A stretch of DNA of 64,000 nt from Pseudarthrobacter psychrotolerans (GCF_009911795.1 NZ_CP047898.1:4278001-4342000), one strand, 5' to 3'. Numbered from the stretch's first letter, positions 22,658 to 34,779 are shown. The notes: generated from the sequence alone by a model not told the origin. Numbers and translations: made by a program.

Positions 22658-22682
22658 ACTAAATGAATGACGTTCATTTAGT
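22658..22682. promoter_or_regulatory. TetR-type operator of the agmatine operon
   Basis: ACTAAATGAA at 22658-22667 and TTCATTTAGT at 22673-22682 form a perfect 10-bp inverted repeat with a 5-nt spacer, 28 bases upstream of the aguB ATG. A degraded second copy lies near 22715-22733. This is operator-like for a TetR-family dimer. No cognate regulator gene is adjacent. Confidence 0.75.
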
Positions 22683-22844
22683 ATGGAGGGTGGACGGCTT
22701 TCGCGCAATGGGTTAAATGAATCCCGTTCTTTTATGACGTTCCCGATCTGGTTAGTAAGCTCACTGAGAAATTTGCTTCCGGCCTGCCGCGGCCGGTCCC
22801 GTGGCTGATAGCGTCGGGACTACTGGACCAATCGAGGAGGATTT

Positions 22845-23324
22845 ATGAAGGCTTCACCGACCCTGACCAACAACCTGCAGGCCGTACTTGCGGACCTGAT
22901 CGAGCTGCACATCCAGGGCAAGCAGGCCCACTGGAACATTGTGGGGACCAACTTCCGGGACCTTCACCTGCAGCTGGACGAAATCGTGGATGCCGCCCGC
23001 CAGTTCGCGGACGATCTGGCCGAGCGGATGCGCGCCCTCCACGCGCTGCCCGATGGCCGCAGCGCCACGGTGGCAAAATCCACCAGCCTGGCCCAGTTCC
23101 CCGAGGGTCTCATCAATACCAAGGACGCCATCGAGCGCATCGTTGCCGCCTTGGAGGCCGCGGTGGGCACCATGCGCAAAGTCCATGACGCGGTGGACGA
23201 AGAGGATCCCACCACCGCGGACCTGCTCCACGAATTCATCGCGAAGCTGGAGCAGTACGCCTGGATGGTGAATGCGGAGACCATGAAGTCCTCCGCCAGC
23301 GTCACCGCCCCTGACGCCAAGTAG
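22845..23324 (+). CDS. dps: Dps-family ferritin-like DNA-protection protein
   Basis: This 159-residue Dps forms dodecamers that oxidise and store iron and shield DNA. The ferroxidase motifs are visible as KQAHWNIVGTNFRDLH and LDEIVDAARQFADDLAERM. It has no long basic tail, so DNA binding may be limited. AGGAGG precedes the ATG by five bases. It ends 12 bases from the convergent MFS gene. Confidence 0.95.
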   Translation: MKASPTLTNNLQAVLADLIELHIQGKQAHWNIVGTNFRDLHLQLDEIVDAARQFADDLAERMRALHALPDGRSATVAKSTSLAQFPEGLINTKDAIERIVAALEAAVGTMRKVHDAVDEEDPTTADLLHEFIAKLEQYAWMVNAETMKSSASVTAPDAK

Positions 23325-23336
23325 GCCCCGTCAGTC

Positions 23337-24922
23337 CTAGTCCGCCGTCGGAACTTTCCGGAGTACGACGGCGGCTAGGACTGCCGCGCCCGCCATCAGT
23401 ACCAGCGCAATCGCCGCAGTGGTGTGGACACCTGAATCAAATGCCAGGCGCGCTGCGCCGCGGAGCGCTTCGGCCAGCGGTACAGGAAGGCTGCCGGCCA
23501 GCTCCACGGCGCCCGCCAACGTTTCGCCGGCCTGGTGCACGGCAGTGCCGGATGCTGTTTCCTCCACCCCGGCCGGCAGTAGGAGATTGCGCTGGTAGGA
23601 AGCGGTCAGGATGGAGCCCAGCACCGCCGTCCCCAGCAGGGACCCCACCTCATAGCCCGTCTCCGAGATGGCGGCCGCCGCTCCTGACTTCTCCGCCGGA
23701 ACGGAGCCCAGGATGAGGTCATTGGAAATGGTCTCCGCTGTGCCCACCCCCAGGGCGAGGATCAGCAGCGCGGCCAGCAGGAGGGCCGGGCCGGAGCCGT
23801 GATCACCAAAGACCACGATTCCGTAGCCGGTGGCGCTCAGGGCCAGGCCAGCCGCCACCACAAAACCCGGACGCACTTTCCGGACCAGCGGCACCACTGC
23901 CAGGCCGGCCAATACTGTGGCTACCAGTGCGGGGATCATGGCTATTCCGGCGGCCGACGGTGTCATCCCGTCCAGGAGCTGCAGGTGCTGGGCGAGGAAC
24001 AGGATGAAGCCGTTGAAGGAGAACAGGGCCAGCACGTTTGCCGTAATGGCGGTGCTGAAGACCCGGTTGCCGAACAGGGACATGTCCAGCAGGGGGCTGG
24101 CCAGCCGCTGCTGGCGGCGGACAAAAACGACGCCCATGGCCAGGCCAAAGGCAACAAGCCCCACGGCAGCGGCCCCGAAACCTTCGGTTGCCAGCTCCTT
24201 GATGCCATACACAACGGGCACCATAACCAGAAGGGACAGGGCGATGCTGGGCACGTCCACCCGCCCGGGCCGCGGATCTTTTGATTCCGGGATGAACGCA
24301 GGGCCGAACGCCAGCAACGGCAGCATGATGGGCACGGCGACCAGCAGGATGGCGCCCCACCAGAACTGCTCCACCAGCCAGCCCCAAAGATGGGACCCAG
24401 GGCGGCGCCGCCGGAGAAGCCGGCCGCCCAGATGGCCACGGCCAGCCGACGCCGGTTGGGGTCCGGAAAAATGTTGCGGATCAGCGACAGGGTTGAGGGC
24501 ATCAGCATGGCGCCGAAGAACCCCAGCAACGCCCGTCCCGCTATCAGCCACTCCGCGCTGGGGGCGAAGGCTGTTGCTGCTGAGACCGCGGCGAATCCAA
24601 CGCTGCCGGTCAACAGCAGCCGGCGGCGCCCGATCCGGTCACCCATGCTGCCCATGGCAACAAGCAGGCCGGCAAGCACCAGGGGATAGGCGTCGACAAT
24701 CCACAGCAACTGGACTCCGGTAGTTTCCAGGCTGCTCGCGATGGCCGGAAGCGCAAACGTTAACGCCGTGTTGTCCACCGCAACCAGGAGCACCGGAAAC
24801 ATCAGCAGGGCCAGCGCGAGCCAGTCGCGCCAGGGCGACTTGCTGGGGCCTGACGGCGGGAGGCCGGCTGCCGTCGCGGAGGTGCTTCGGGTGTTCTGGT
24901 TGGACTGTGCGGACAACGTCAT
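23337..24922 (-). pseudogene. MFS drug exporter (DHA2 type), one frameshift
   Basis: The N-terminal frame (ATG 24922) gives helices 1-6 with the MFS motif MGDRIGRRRLLL and LGFFGAMLMPSTLSLIRN. After GPIFG the frame is lost, and the rest (GWLVEQFWWGAILLVAVP to VVLRKVPTAD) lies one frame away. One extra C in the run 24382-24385 rejoins them into a 528-residue, 14-helix DHA2 antiporter. Such proteins expel cationic drugs using proton motive force. It is divergent from, and probably repressed by, the TetR gene at 24978. Confidence 0.88.
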
Positions 24923-24930
24923 GTCGATAA

Positions 24931-24952
24931 CTATACCGTCTAGACGGTACAG
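24931..24952. promoter_or_regulatory. TetR operator between MFS pump and its repressor
   Basis: The perfect 16-bp palindrome TACCGTCTAGACGGTA at 24934-24949, with partial outer symmetry, sits between the divergent starts at 24922 and 24978. It is the expected binding site of the TetR protein, repressing both genes. Confidence 0.85.
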
Positions 24953-24977
24953 TTAAGAAACGGAGCCCGGAACATGC

Positions 24978-25529
24978 ATGATTGAAGCCATGGCCAGAAA
25001 TCCCGTCGCACGCGATGCAGTACTTGACGCTTTTGAAGAACTCCTGATCGATGTGGGTGAGCGGGCTGCCACGTTGGAGGCAGTGGCCAAACGGGCAGGC
25101 GTGTCCAAAGGTGGGTTGCTGTACCACTTCCCCAACAAAGAGGCGCTGATCGCTGCAGTGCTGGAGCGTTTGGATCGCCTGGCCGTCGAGGATCTCGCGC
25201 TGATGGCCTCAGCAGCCGAAGGTGCGGCGGCCTACTTCATCCGTTCCTCGCTCTGGTCCGATTCGCCGATGGACCGCTCCTTCGTGGCCGCCACACGGCT
25301 TGCCGAAGTGGCCCATGAAGAGGCCCGGCGCCGCTTTGCCGCCATCCAGCAGCAGTGGTTGGACCTGATCGCGGCCGACGTCGGTACGGCCATGGCAAAA
25401 GCCGTGCTGTATATGGGGGACGGGCTGTATTTCAACGCCATGTGGGAGAGCGGCACCAGCGGGGATGGCCGGGGCAGGCATGGAGACATTGAGGAGCTCC
25501 TTGCCGCGGTGGAGCGGCTGCGGGGCTGA
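24978..25529 (+). CDS. TetR-family transcriptional repressor
   Basis: This 183-residue protein has an N-terminal TetR helix-turn-helix (ATLEAVAKRAGVSKGGLLYH, then FPNKEALIAAVLERLD) and an all-helical ligand domain. ATG 24978 has GGAG 12 bases upstream; an in-frame ATG at 24990 is an alternative. Its position, divergent from a DHA2 drug exporter with a shared palindrome, is the classic local efflux switch. The inducing compound is unknown. Confidence 0.92.
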   Translation: MIEAMARNPVARDAVLDAFEELLIDVGERAATLEAVAKRAGVSKGGLLYHFPNKEALIAAVLERLDRLAVEDLALMASAAEGAAAYFIRSSLWSDSPMDRSFVAATRLAEVAHEEARRRFAAIQQQWLDLIAADVGTAMAKAVLYMGDGLYFNAMWESGTSGDGRGRHGDIEELLAAVERLRG

Positions 25530-25630
25530 ACCCGACGACTTCATTTGCCCGACGGCCCGGGGCATAGGAGAATTGGTCCTCGTGGCGGCCGTCTGCGGCC
25601 GGCGAAACAATCTGAATATGCCTTTGATCT
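25530..25630. other. Intergenic region upstream of riboswitch
   Basis: About 100 bases lie between the TetR stop and the first glycine aptamer. They should carry the gcvP promoter. No clear consensus pair was fixed by eye. Confidence 0.4.
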
Positions 25631-25872
25631 GCGGCGGGAGAGTTCTGTTAGTAGGTACAACAGGCGCCGTAGGAGCAAATCCTCCCCAGGAATCTCTCAG
25701 GCCCACGTACCGCCGCGGCCAGGCAACTCTGGAAAGTGGCAGGCCGTCCGCCTGAAACATCCCGGATCACTCCGGAATGGCAGGACCGCTGTGCCCACCG
25801 ACGGTGCAAGCGTCAGCTTTGCGGAAGCAGGCTGCGCGGAAACTCTCAGGTCCCGGACAGAGCGGGGAGGAA
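25631..25872 (+). promoter_or_regulatory. Tandem glycine riboswitch
   Basis: Aptamer I shows GGGAGAG, GCGCCGTAGGAGCAAATCC, GGAATCTCTCAGGC and the closing CTCTGGA near 25736. Its P1 pairs GCGGCGG (25631-25637) with CCGCCGC (25710-25716). Aptamer II follows with GTGCAAGC, GCGGAAACTCTCAGGTC and GGACAGAGCGGGGAGG (near 25856-25870). Two adjacent glycine aptamers form the standard arrangement that switches on the glycine cleavage system when glycine is abundant. Confidence 0.93.
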
Positions 25873-25921
25873 CCCGAGTCGATGTGGCGTACCCTGCGCC
25901 GCTTTAGTTATGGAGTTCCTT

Positions 25922-28786
<2,865 letters not shown>

Positions 28787-28882
28787 AGTCCGGACCCGGC
28801 AGACCACGGACCCGGCAAGCTCGATCATCCAGTCACCGCCCTTCGGGGGTCCGCGGTATCCGGCAGCATGCTCCCCACCGTC

Positions 28883-28916
28883 CCCCTAGCCTCGCAAGCT
28901 CGGCCAGGGAACCCTG
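28883..28916 (-). repeat. Dispersed CAGGGTTCCCTGG repeat, copy C
   Basis: On the minus strand this reads CAGGGTTCCCTGGCCGAGCT then TGCGAGGCTAGGGG, differing by about one base from copy B. It lies in the 197-base gap after gcvP, which otherwise holds no gene. Confidence 0.85.
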
Positions 28917-28983
28917 ACGGTGTGGGCCCGGAGCATGCTGAGGATGCCCGGGATCCACCGCCCTAACGAGTGGCTTTAGACTT

Positions 28984-30093
28984 GTGGCTACGCGACCCCT
29001 GAGATTGGACACTGCCCCCTTGCGAGAATTCACCGCCCGCTTTGCCTCAGCGGAGGAAATTGAGAACTGGGACAAGCACGTCACGGCCAACCCGAACGGC
29101 GGCAACATGCTGCAGTCTGCTGCCTACGCGTCCGTGAAGAACGGCAGCGGCTGGACCGCCCGCTTCCTGGTCCTGGAGTCTGCCGGGACCGCCAGCTACA
29201 ACCTGGTGCTGGAGAAGAAATTCCCCGTGCTGGGCCGCCTGTGGTACCTGATCAAAGGCCCTGACCTGGGTGCGGTCGAGGACCTGAAGCCCGTGCTGGA
29301 CGCGTGCGCCGCATTCGCCCGGAGCCGGAAGCTCAATGTCTTTACCATCAAGATTGAGCCTGACATCGTGTCCACCCCGGAAGCCCCGGCACAGGTCGCC
29401 GCCGCCGGCCTGGTGAAGGCCCCGAACATCCAATCCAATGACTCCACCGCGCTGCTGGACATCGCGGCACCGGAGAACCAGGTCTTCCGGTCCATCTCTT
29501 CCCGCGCCCGCAACGCGATCCGCCGGGCAGAACGCGAAGGCTGCGCAGTGGTGCAGCAGGAACCAAGCCCGGAAACGTACCGGGCGCTGTATGACCTGAT
29601 GGCGGACACCGTCAACGCCAAGGGCTCCATGCCGTTGCGCAGCCTGGACTACTACACCCGGTTCTGGGACGAATTCTGCAGCCGCGGCCAAGGCAGCTTC
29701 TTCTTTGTCTATGAGGACGGCAAGCCCAGTGTGGGCGCCTTTGTGATCAACTACGGATCCAAGGCAACCTACAAGGACGGCGGCTCCATCCAGAACAGGA
29801 AGCAATACGGCGATTCGCACCTGGTCCAGTGGCAGGCCATCCGGAGAATGCAGGAACTCGGCTGCACCGAGTACGACTTCTGCGGCACGCCACCGTCCGG
29901 CCTGATCAAGGACAAGTCCCACCACCTGTACGGCATGGGCATGTTCAAGACGAGCTTCACGAAGACGGTTACGGACTTCGTCGGCTGCTATGACTACGTG
30001 CTGTCGCCCGTCAGGCATGCCCTCTGGGTCAGGGGCGCGGAACGGATCTTCCGCCGGCTCGAAACCGCACGCACCGGCCAGCAGTTCTACTGA
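28984..30093 (+). CDS. FemX/FemAB-like peptidyltransferase, first copy
   Basis: This 369-residue protein of the FemABX family has two GNAT-like folds. It uses aminoacyl-tRNA to add interbridge residues to lipid II (family knowledge). Motifs seen are GGNMLQSAAYASVKN, the LGRLWYLIKGPDLG strand, SISSRARNAIRRAEREG and the C-terminal YDFCGTPP...HHLYGMGMFKTSF. GTG 28984 gives the longest frame. A TTG at 29020 (LREFTARF) is a good alternative because a TAGACT -10-like box sits at 28976. A second FemX-like gene follows 86 bases later. Amino acid specificity is unknown. Confidence 0.88.
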   Translation: MATRPLRLDTAPLREFTARFASAEEIENWDKHVTANPNGGNMLQSAAYASVKNGSGWTARFLVLESAGTASYNLVLEKKFPVLGRLWYLIKGPDLGAVEDLKPVLDACAAFARSRKLNVFTIKIEPDIVSTPEAPAQVAAAGLVKAPNIQSNDSTALLDIAAPENQVFRSISSRARNAIRRAEREGCAVVQQEPSPETYRALYDLMADTVNAKGSMPLRSLDYYTRFWDEFCSRGQGSFFFVYEDGKPSVGAFVINYGSKATYKDGGSIQNRKQYGDSHLVQWQAIRRMQELGCTEYDFCGTPPSGLIKDKSHHLYGMGMFKTSFTKTVTDFVGCYDYVLSPVRHALWVRGAERIFRRLETARTGQQFY

Positions 30094-30179
30094 CAGCCCG
30101 CCAGCCACTTCCACCATCCACACCACGAAGGCCAGCGCCTGCCCCAGGCGGCAGCGCGGCCATAGATGAGGTTACTTCT

Positions 30180-31496
30180 GTGAATACCACCAAGGCCGGA
30201 GCCGGTCTCGAGCTCAGCGTCGTCAGCGATGCCGAGTTTGAGTCGTTCTCCCTCAAGCACCCGCAAAACAACTTCATCCAGTCCGCTGACTTCACCCGTT
30301 TCCAGCGCGCCCGCGGCCAGGCAGTGGAGCTGTTCGGTGTCAGGCGCGACGGCGATCTGGTCGCCGCCGGCAAGCTGAACTACACCACCAACCGCTGGGG
30401 CTACAAGGTGTGCGAGTGCGCCAAGGGCCCCCTCCTGGACTACACGGACGCCGCCCTGGTGCGTGACGTCGTCGGACTTCTCAAGGAACGCGCCGCGGAA
30501 CGCAAGGCTGCCGAACTGCGGATTTCCCCGAACCTGACGTACATCGCCCGCGATGCCGACGGCGCCGAACACCCCGAGATCGTGGACAACAGGCCGCTCG
30601 TGGCGGAACTGGCGGGCCTGGGTCTTGAACACCAGGGCTCGGACATGAACTTCGCCAACGTGAACTGGATGTTCATCAAGCAGCTGGACGGCATCACGGA
30701 CGCCGAGGAGCTCATCATGGGTACCAGCTACCGGACCCGGAAGGCCATCCGGAAGGCTGAAAAGAACGGCGTGTTCCTGGAGCAGGCCACCCTTGAAACC
30801 CTCGACGAGTTCTACAACGCGCTGAGCACCGCGGGGGACGAGAAGGGCTTCTTCTACCGGGAACGCGAATACTACGAACAGCTCCTGCGGACCACCTCGG
30901 CCGAGTTCACCAAGCTCATGATGGCCAAGATCGACATCCCCGCGTACCGGAAGTCCATCACCGAACGCCTGGAAGCGGAATCCGCGTCCGCAGCCGAACT
31001 CCGCCGTGAAGTGGAAGAGACCGGCAGCAAAAAGAAAGCCAACCGCCTCAAAGTAGTCCAGGACCTCGTGGACAGCTACGAGCGAAGCCTCAAGGACATT
31101 GAGCGCTTCCCGGACTCGGTGGGCGTGGCAACAGTGGCCGCCATCCACTTTGTCTGCTTCGGAGACGAGGTGGTCTGCGTCATCGGCGGCACCAAGCAGG
31201 ACTACATTTACTTCAACGGAGCCACTTCGCTGTACTGGGGGATGATGCTGCACGCGCTGGAGAAGGGCTACAGGCGATACAACTTCTACGGCACTTTCGG
31301 CATCCAGGGACAGGACGACGAAGGCCACGGCGGCTACGAGTTCAAGAAGGGCTTCGGCGGCGACGTGGTCCAGCTGCTGGGTGACTTCGTGATGCCCGTG
31401 CAGCCGGTAGCCTTCCAGGCCAACCGCCTGGTCCGTGCGGCCATCGCCGCGGCCCGCACGCTGCTGGGCAAACTGCCACTGAAACGCCAGGCCTGA
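30180..31496 (+). CDS. FemX/FemAB-like peptidyltransferase, second copy
   Basis: This 438-residue FemABX protein has the N-terminal FIQSADFTRFQRARG block, MGTSYRTRKAIRKAEKNG, and the C-terminal RRYNFYGTFGIQG...HGGYEFKKGFGG signature. Between them a charged stretch (about residues 258-305, rich in Glu, Lys and Arg) looks like the antiparallel coiled-coil arm that FemA-type enzymes use to contact tRNA. The GTG start has GAGG 8 bases upstream. Probably acts with the preceding paralogue in peptidoglycan cross-bridge synthesis. Confidence 0.9.
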   Translation: MNTTKAGAGLELSVVSDAEFESFSLKHPQNNFIQSADFTRFQRARGQAVELFGVRRDGDLVAAGKLNYTTNRWGYKVCECAKGPLLDYTDAALVRDVVGLLKERAAERKAAELRISPNLTYIARDADGAEHPEIVDNRPLVAELAGLGLEHQGSDMNFANVNWMFIKQLDGITDAEELIMGTSYRTRKAIRKAEKNGVFLEQATLETLDEFYNALSTAGDEKGFFYREREYYEQLLRTTSAEFTKLMMAKIDIPAYRKSITERLEAESASAAELRREVEETGSKKKANRLKVVQDLVDSYERSLKDIERFPDSVGVATVAAIHFVCFGDEVVCVIGGTKQDYIYFNGATSLYWGMMLHALEKGYRRYNFYGTFGIQGQDDEGHGGYEFKKGFGGDVVQLLGDFVMPVQPVAFQANRLVRAAIAAARTLLGKLPLKRQA

Positions 31497-31535
31497 CACC
31501 AAACCACGAAGTACCAGAAAGGGAGGAGCACCACG

Positions 31536-33023
31536 GTGACCGATCGACCTGAAAATCCACGGCGCAGGCCTCCCACCGACGGACTGCCCAAAACAGAGCC
31601 GCTGACAGCCTCCCAGCTCCGCCAGGATGCCGCCGCCAAGCGGATGCTGCGGCGCCTGGTGCGCGGGGAGAACCCGCCGACGGCGCCGCTGAGCATTGTG
31701 GACAGGCTCGCCGGGAGCCCCTACGCCAACCCCATGATCCAGGTGGGAGGCGTGGACACCTCCGCACGCAAGACCCTGGACTTTTCCCTGCACCTTGCCG
31801 AGACCATGTTCCGGTACGGTGCAGGTGCCCTGGAGGTGGAGACGAGCATTATTGCCGTCACCGCCGCCCTGGGGCTGAAAAACATCGAAGTGGACATCAC
31901 CAACCAGTCGGTGGCCATTAACTATGCGCCCAAGGACCAGACGCCCATCTCGCTGCTTCGGGTGGTGCGGTCCTGGACCAACAACTACGCCGGGTTGGCC
32001 AAGGTACACCGGCTGGTGACGGACATCGTGGCAGGGGGAGTGGGCCGCGATGAGGCCATCCGCCGGCTGGATGAGGCCATCACCAGCCCCAAACCCTTCC
32101 CGCGCTGGATGGTCACCATAGCCTTCGGCGTGTTCGCCGCAGTCTTTGTGGGCGTGCTCGGCGGCGGCCCGGTGTCCTCAGGCATTGCCTTCGTGGCCAA
32201 CATCGGCGTCAGCCTGCTCGCCCGCCAGCTGGGCCGGTGGCGGGTTCCGGACTTCTTCACGACGGCGGCATGCTCCTTCGGCGTTACGCTCACCGCGTTG
32301 CTGTTGTGGCGCTTTGAGCTCACCAACGCCCCGGCGATTGTGGTGGTGGGCGGCATCTTGCTGCTCCTGCCCACCGGACGCCTCGTCTCGTCGGTCCAGG
32401 ACGCCATCAACGGTTTCCCCGTGACCGCGGCGGGCCGGTTCCTGTCCACGCTGCTGACTTTCGGCGCGATTGTGGCCGGGATTGCGGTGGCCTTTGTGGT
32501 GGGCGCGATGACCGGAATGCAGCCAATTAGCGTCACGCAGACGTTCCCGCCTGCCTACGACCTCTGGGTCCTGGTGATCCTTATCGCCGTCGCCGTGATG
32601 GCCATCGGCGTGACAGAGCAGACCTCGTGGGAACTGCTGCTGCCCACCGCGGCGGTGGGTGTGGTGGGCTATTTTGTGCTGCAGGGTGCCGCGTTCCTCG
32701 GCGTTGGTGACCGGTTCTCCCCGGCGCTCGCCGCCGTCGTGATTGGCCTGCTGGCGCGGGTGGTGGCGCTGAAGATGGGCGCACCCCAGCTGGTGGTAGC
32801 CGTCCCTGCGGCGCTGATCCTGCTGCCCGGGCTGACCATTTTCCGGTCGATGTACGTGCTGACCATCGAGGAATCCGAAGTCCTCCTCGGCGCCAGCGGT
32901 ATGCTCAACGCCGGCGCGATCGTCTTGGGCACCGCAGCCGGGGTTGTGCTCGGCGATACCCTCGCGCGGCCACTGACGCGCAGCCTGGCCAGCAACGAGC
33001 GCCGCCGCGCCCGCCGACGCTAG
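31536..33023 (+). CDS. ThrE-family threonine/serine exporter
   Basis: This 495-residue membrane protein has a soluble N-terminal DUF1212 domain (ARKTLDFSLHLAETMFRYGA, VETSIIAVTAALGLKNIEVD) and about ten transmembrane helices from residue 190 onward, the ThrE architecture. Corynebacterium ThrE exports threonine and serine. The GTG 31536 start has GGGAGGAG at ideal distance. It is the third gene in a plus-strand run after the two FemX genes. Confidence 0.9.
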   Translation: MTDRPENPRRRPPTDGLPKTEPLTASQLRQDAAAKRMLRRLVRGENPPTAPLSIVDRLAGSPYANPMIQVGGVDTSARKTLDFSLHLAETMFRYGAGALEVETSIIAVTAALGLKNIEVDITNQSVAINYAPKDQTPISLLRVVRSWTNNYAGLAKVHRLVTDIVAGGVGRDEAIRRLDEAITSPKPFPRWMVTIAFGVFAAVFVGVLGGGPVSSGIAFVANIGVSLLARQLGRWRVPDFFTTAACSFGVTLTALLLWRFELTNAPAIVVVGGILLLLPTGRLVSSVQDAINGFPVTAAGRFLSTLLTFGAIVAGIAVAFVVGAMTGMQPISVTQTFPPAYDLWVLVILIAVAVMAIGVTEQTSWELLLPTAAVGVVGYFVLQGAAFLGVGDRFSPALAAVVIGLLARVVALKMGAPQLVVAVPAALILLPGLTIFRSMYVLTIEESEVLLGASGMLNAGAIVLGTAAGVVLGDTLARPLTRSLASNERRRARRR

Positions 33024-33030
33024 CGACTGC

Positions 33031-33075
33031 TCAGATCTTCCCTGGTTAGATCTTCCCTGCTTAGATCTTCCCTAC
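33031..33075. repeat. Three tandem 15-bp units with repeated stop codon
   Basis: TTAGATCTTCCCTGC-type units run 33031-33045, 33046-33060 and 33061-33075. Read on the minus strand each encodes G-K-I-stop (TAA, TAA, TGA) in the frame of the siderophore-interacting protein. The gene's own C-terminal codons are thus triplicated beyond its stop. Confidence 0.92.
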
Positions 33076-33900
33076 GGGGAGTTTCTTCTCGGCCTGGAAG
33101 TCGTCCTCAACCCGGCCCTGGGCCCAGTAGCCGGACAGCGAAACCTGGCTCCGTTCAAGGCCGCGCTGGACGAAAAACACATCCCGCAGGCCCTTCATGT
33201 AGCCGCGCTCGCCATGGGCAAAAACGTCGACCCGGCCGGCTGGCCACTCGGCGTCAGCCACGGCTGAAACGAGCAGGTCCCCGGCGCCGACCGGAGCGCC
33301 GTTGCGCTGGATCCAGGTCACCTGGACGCCCGCAGGGGACGTCAGGGGCTGGATGTCGGCGTCGCTGTCCACCTCGATAAACGCCAGGCCACGCGCTTCG
33401 GCCGGCAACGATTCGATGGCGGCGGCGATGGCGGGCAACGCGGCTTCGTCGCCGGCGAAAAGGTACCAGTCGGCGTCGGGCGCAGGGTTGTAGGCACCGC
33501 CCGGGCCGGTGAAGGTGAAGGTGTCGCCGGGCTTCGCAGCAGCCGCCCAGGGGCCGGCCAGCCCCTCGTCGCCGTGGACCACAAAGTCAATGGCGAGTTC
33601 CTGCGCCTCGGTGTCCACCCAGCGGACCGTGTAGGTGCGGGTGAAGGGCCACTGCTCGCGGGGCATGGTTTCGCGGATGGTCCACAGGTCCAGGGGCCGG
33701 GCATAGTCAACGCCGGGCTGCGGAAAGACAATCTTGACGTAGCGGTCCACAAAGCTGTTGTTCACGTAGGCGGCAAAACCTTCGCCGCCGGCCACGATCC
33801 TGACCATGTGGGGCGAGAGTTCCTCGCGTCGGATGACCGTGAGATCGATCTGCGGACGTGTATTTTTTGTGGCGCTGGTGGCGGCCGGAACAGTGCTCAT
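33061..33900 (-). CDS. Siderophore-interacting protein (FAD/NAD(P)H ferric reductase)
   Basis: This 279-residue ViuB/SIP-family flavoprotein releases iron from ferric siderophores by reduction. The FAD-binding domain carries the RTYTVRW motif (family R-x-Y-T) and [21 protein letters not shown] at the domain junction. The C-terminal domain has [17 protein letters not shown] and ends [17 protein letters not shown] 33900 is overlapped by an IdeR-like box, so iron repression is expected. The stop codon lies in a 15-bp tandem repeat. Confidence 0.93.
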   Translation of the reverse strand: MSTVPAATSATKNTRPQIDLTVIRREELSPHMVRIVAGGEGFAAYVNNSFVDRYVKIVFPQPGVDYARPLDLWTIRETMPREQWPFTRTYTVRWVDTEAQELAIDFVVHGDEGLAGPWAAAAKPGDTFTFTGPGGAYNPAPDADWYLFAGDEAALPAIAAAIESLPAEARGLAFIEVDSDADIQPLTSPAGVQVTWIQRNGAPVGAGDLLVSAVADAEWPAGRVDVFAHGERGYMKGLRDVFFVQRGLERSQVSLSGYWAQGRVEDDFQAEKKLPVGKI

Positions 33901-33918
33901 AAGGTAACCCTAAGCTAA
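33900..33918 (-). promoter_or_regulatory. IdeR/DtxR iron box
   Basis: On the minus strand TTAGCTTAGGGTTACCTTA matches 15 of 19 positions of the IdeR consensus TTAGGTTAGGCTAACCTAA. It abuts the start codon of the siderophore-interacting protein. An IdeR-type regulator is encoded at 51776 in this same window. Confidence 0.8.
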
Positions 33919-34683
33919 GGGACCGGGGGAGCTCCCACGTTACGCCAGGACATCCTTGGTCCTGCAGCAGCCGGTTGATGGAGCTGAACGGCCGGGAACC
34001 GAAGAATCCGCGCGACGCCGATAACGGGCTCGGGTGGGCGCTGGACACAACCGCTGTGTGGGACAGAAGGGGCCGGACACTCTCTGCGTCCTTGCCCCAC
34101 AGCACCGCTACCAGCGGGGCCGGGCCGCCGTCGGAAGTGCGCCGGCCGGCAACCGCGGTGACTGCCGCCGTCGTGATGGCCTCCCAGCCCTTGCCCCGGT
34201 GGGAGCCGGCAGCCCCGGCACGGACGCTCATGACCCGGTTCAACAGCAGGACCCTTGGCTGGCCCAGGCCGACAGGTCGCCGTGGACGCGTGCGGGAATG
34301 CCGAGATCGGACTCCAGTTCGCGGTAGATATTGGCCAGGCTCCGCGGGATGGGGCGGGTCCGTCCGTGAACGGCGAAGGACAGGCCGATCGCGTGGCCAG
34401 GCGTCGGGTACGGGTCCTGGCCAACCACCAGCACCTTCACTCCGGCCAGCGGCTGGCGGAAGGCGCGCAGAACGTTCGACGGCGCCGGCAGCACCTGGTG
34501 CCCGGCGGCAACTTCGGCAGCCAGGAAGCTCAGGACGCCGCGCAGCTCACTCTCAACGGGGCTCAGCGCCTCCGCCCAGTCAGCCGCCATCAGCTCACTG
34601 AGCGGCAGGGCCGCCATTTCGGCAAAGCCAACGGCCTCGGCAGGGTCCGCCGCCAGTTCGAACAGCGCGTCAGAATCAAACAC
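33915..34683 (-). pseudogene. ung: Uracil-DNA glycosylase, frameshifted
   Basis: This is family 1 UDG, which removes uracil from DNA. Motif A ([15 protein letters not shown]) lies in the first frame, which stops after WASQGSCC. The continuation [10 protein letters not shown]...[18 protein letters not shown] lies one frame away. One extra base in the CCC run 34252-34254 (plus strand) joins them as WASQGVLLLN. A second missing G in 33925-33929 would give a normal end (WELPPVP, TAG at 33915). Without it the frame runs on to 33707 over the neighbouring gene. I chose GTG 34683. Probably intact in the cell. Confidence 0.85.
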
Positions 34684-34716
34684 GCTCCCATTCTCGCAGG
34701 GCCTCCGCCGCCCCCT

Positions 34717-34779
34717 GAGTTTTTGTCCAGATAACTGGGATTTCGGGGCGTAAAACCCGGAATAAGTGGACAAAAACTC
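34717..34779. repeat. Long intergenic palindrome
   Basis: GAGTTTTTGTCCA at 34717-34729 pairs perfectly with 34767-34779. Inner GGGATTT/AAAACCC segments extend the cruciform. It lies upstream of both divergent genes (ung and DUF3263), so it is not a simple terminator for either. Confidence 0.75.

Noticed and set aside
30087..32009. 640-codon minus-strand frame opposite the second femX gene
   Set aside because: Shadow frame crossing two real genes and their ribosome-binding sites.
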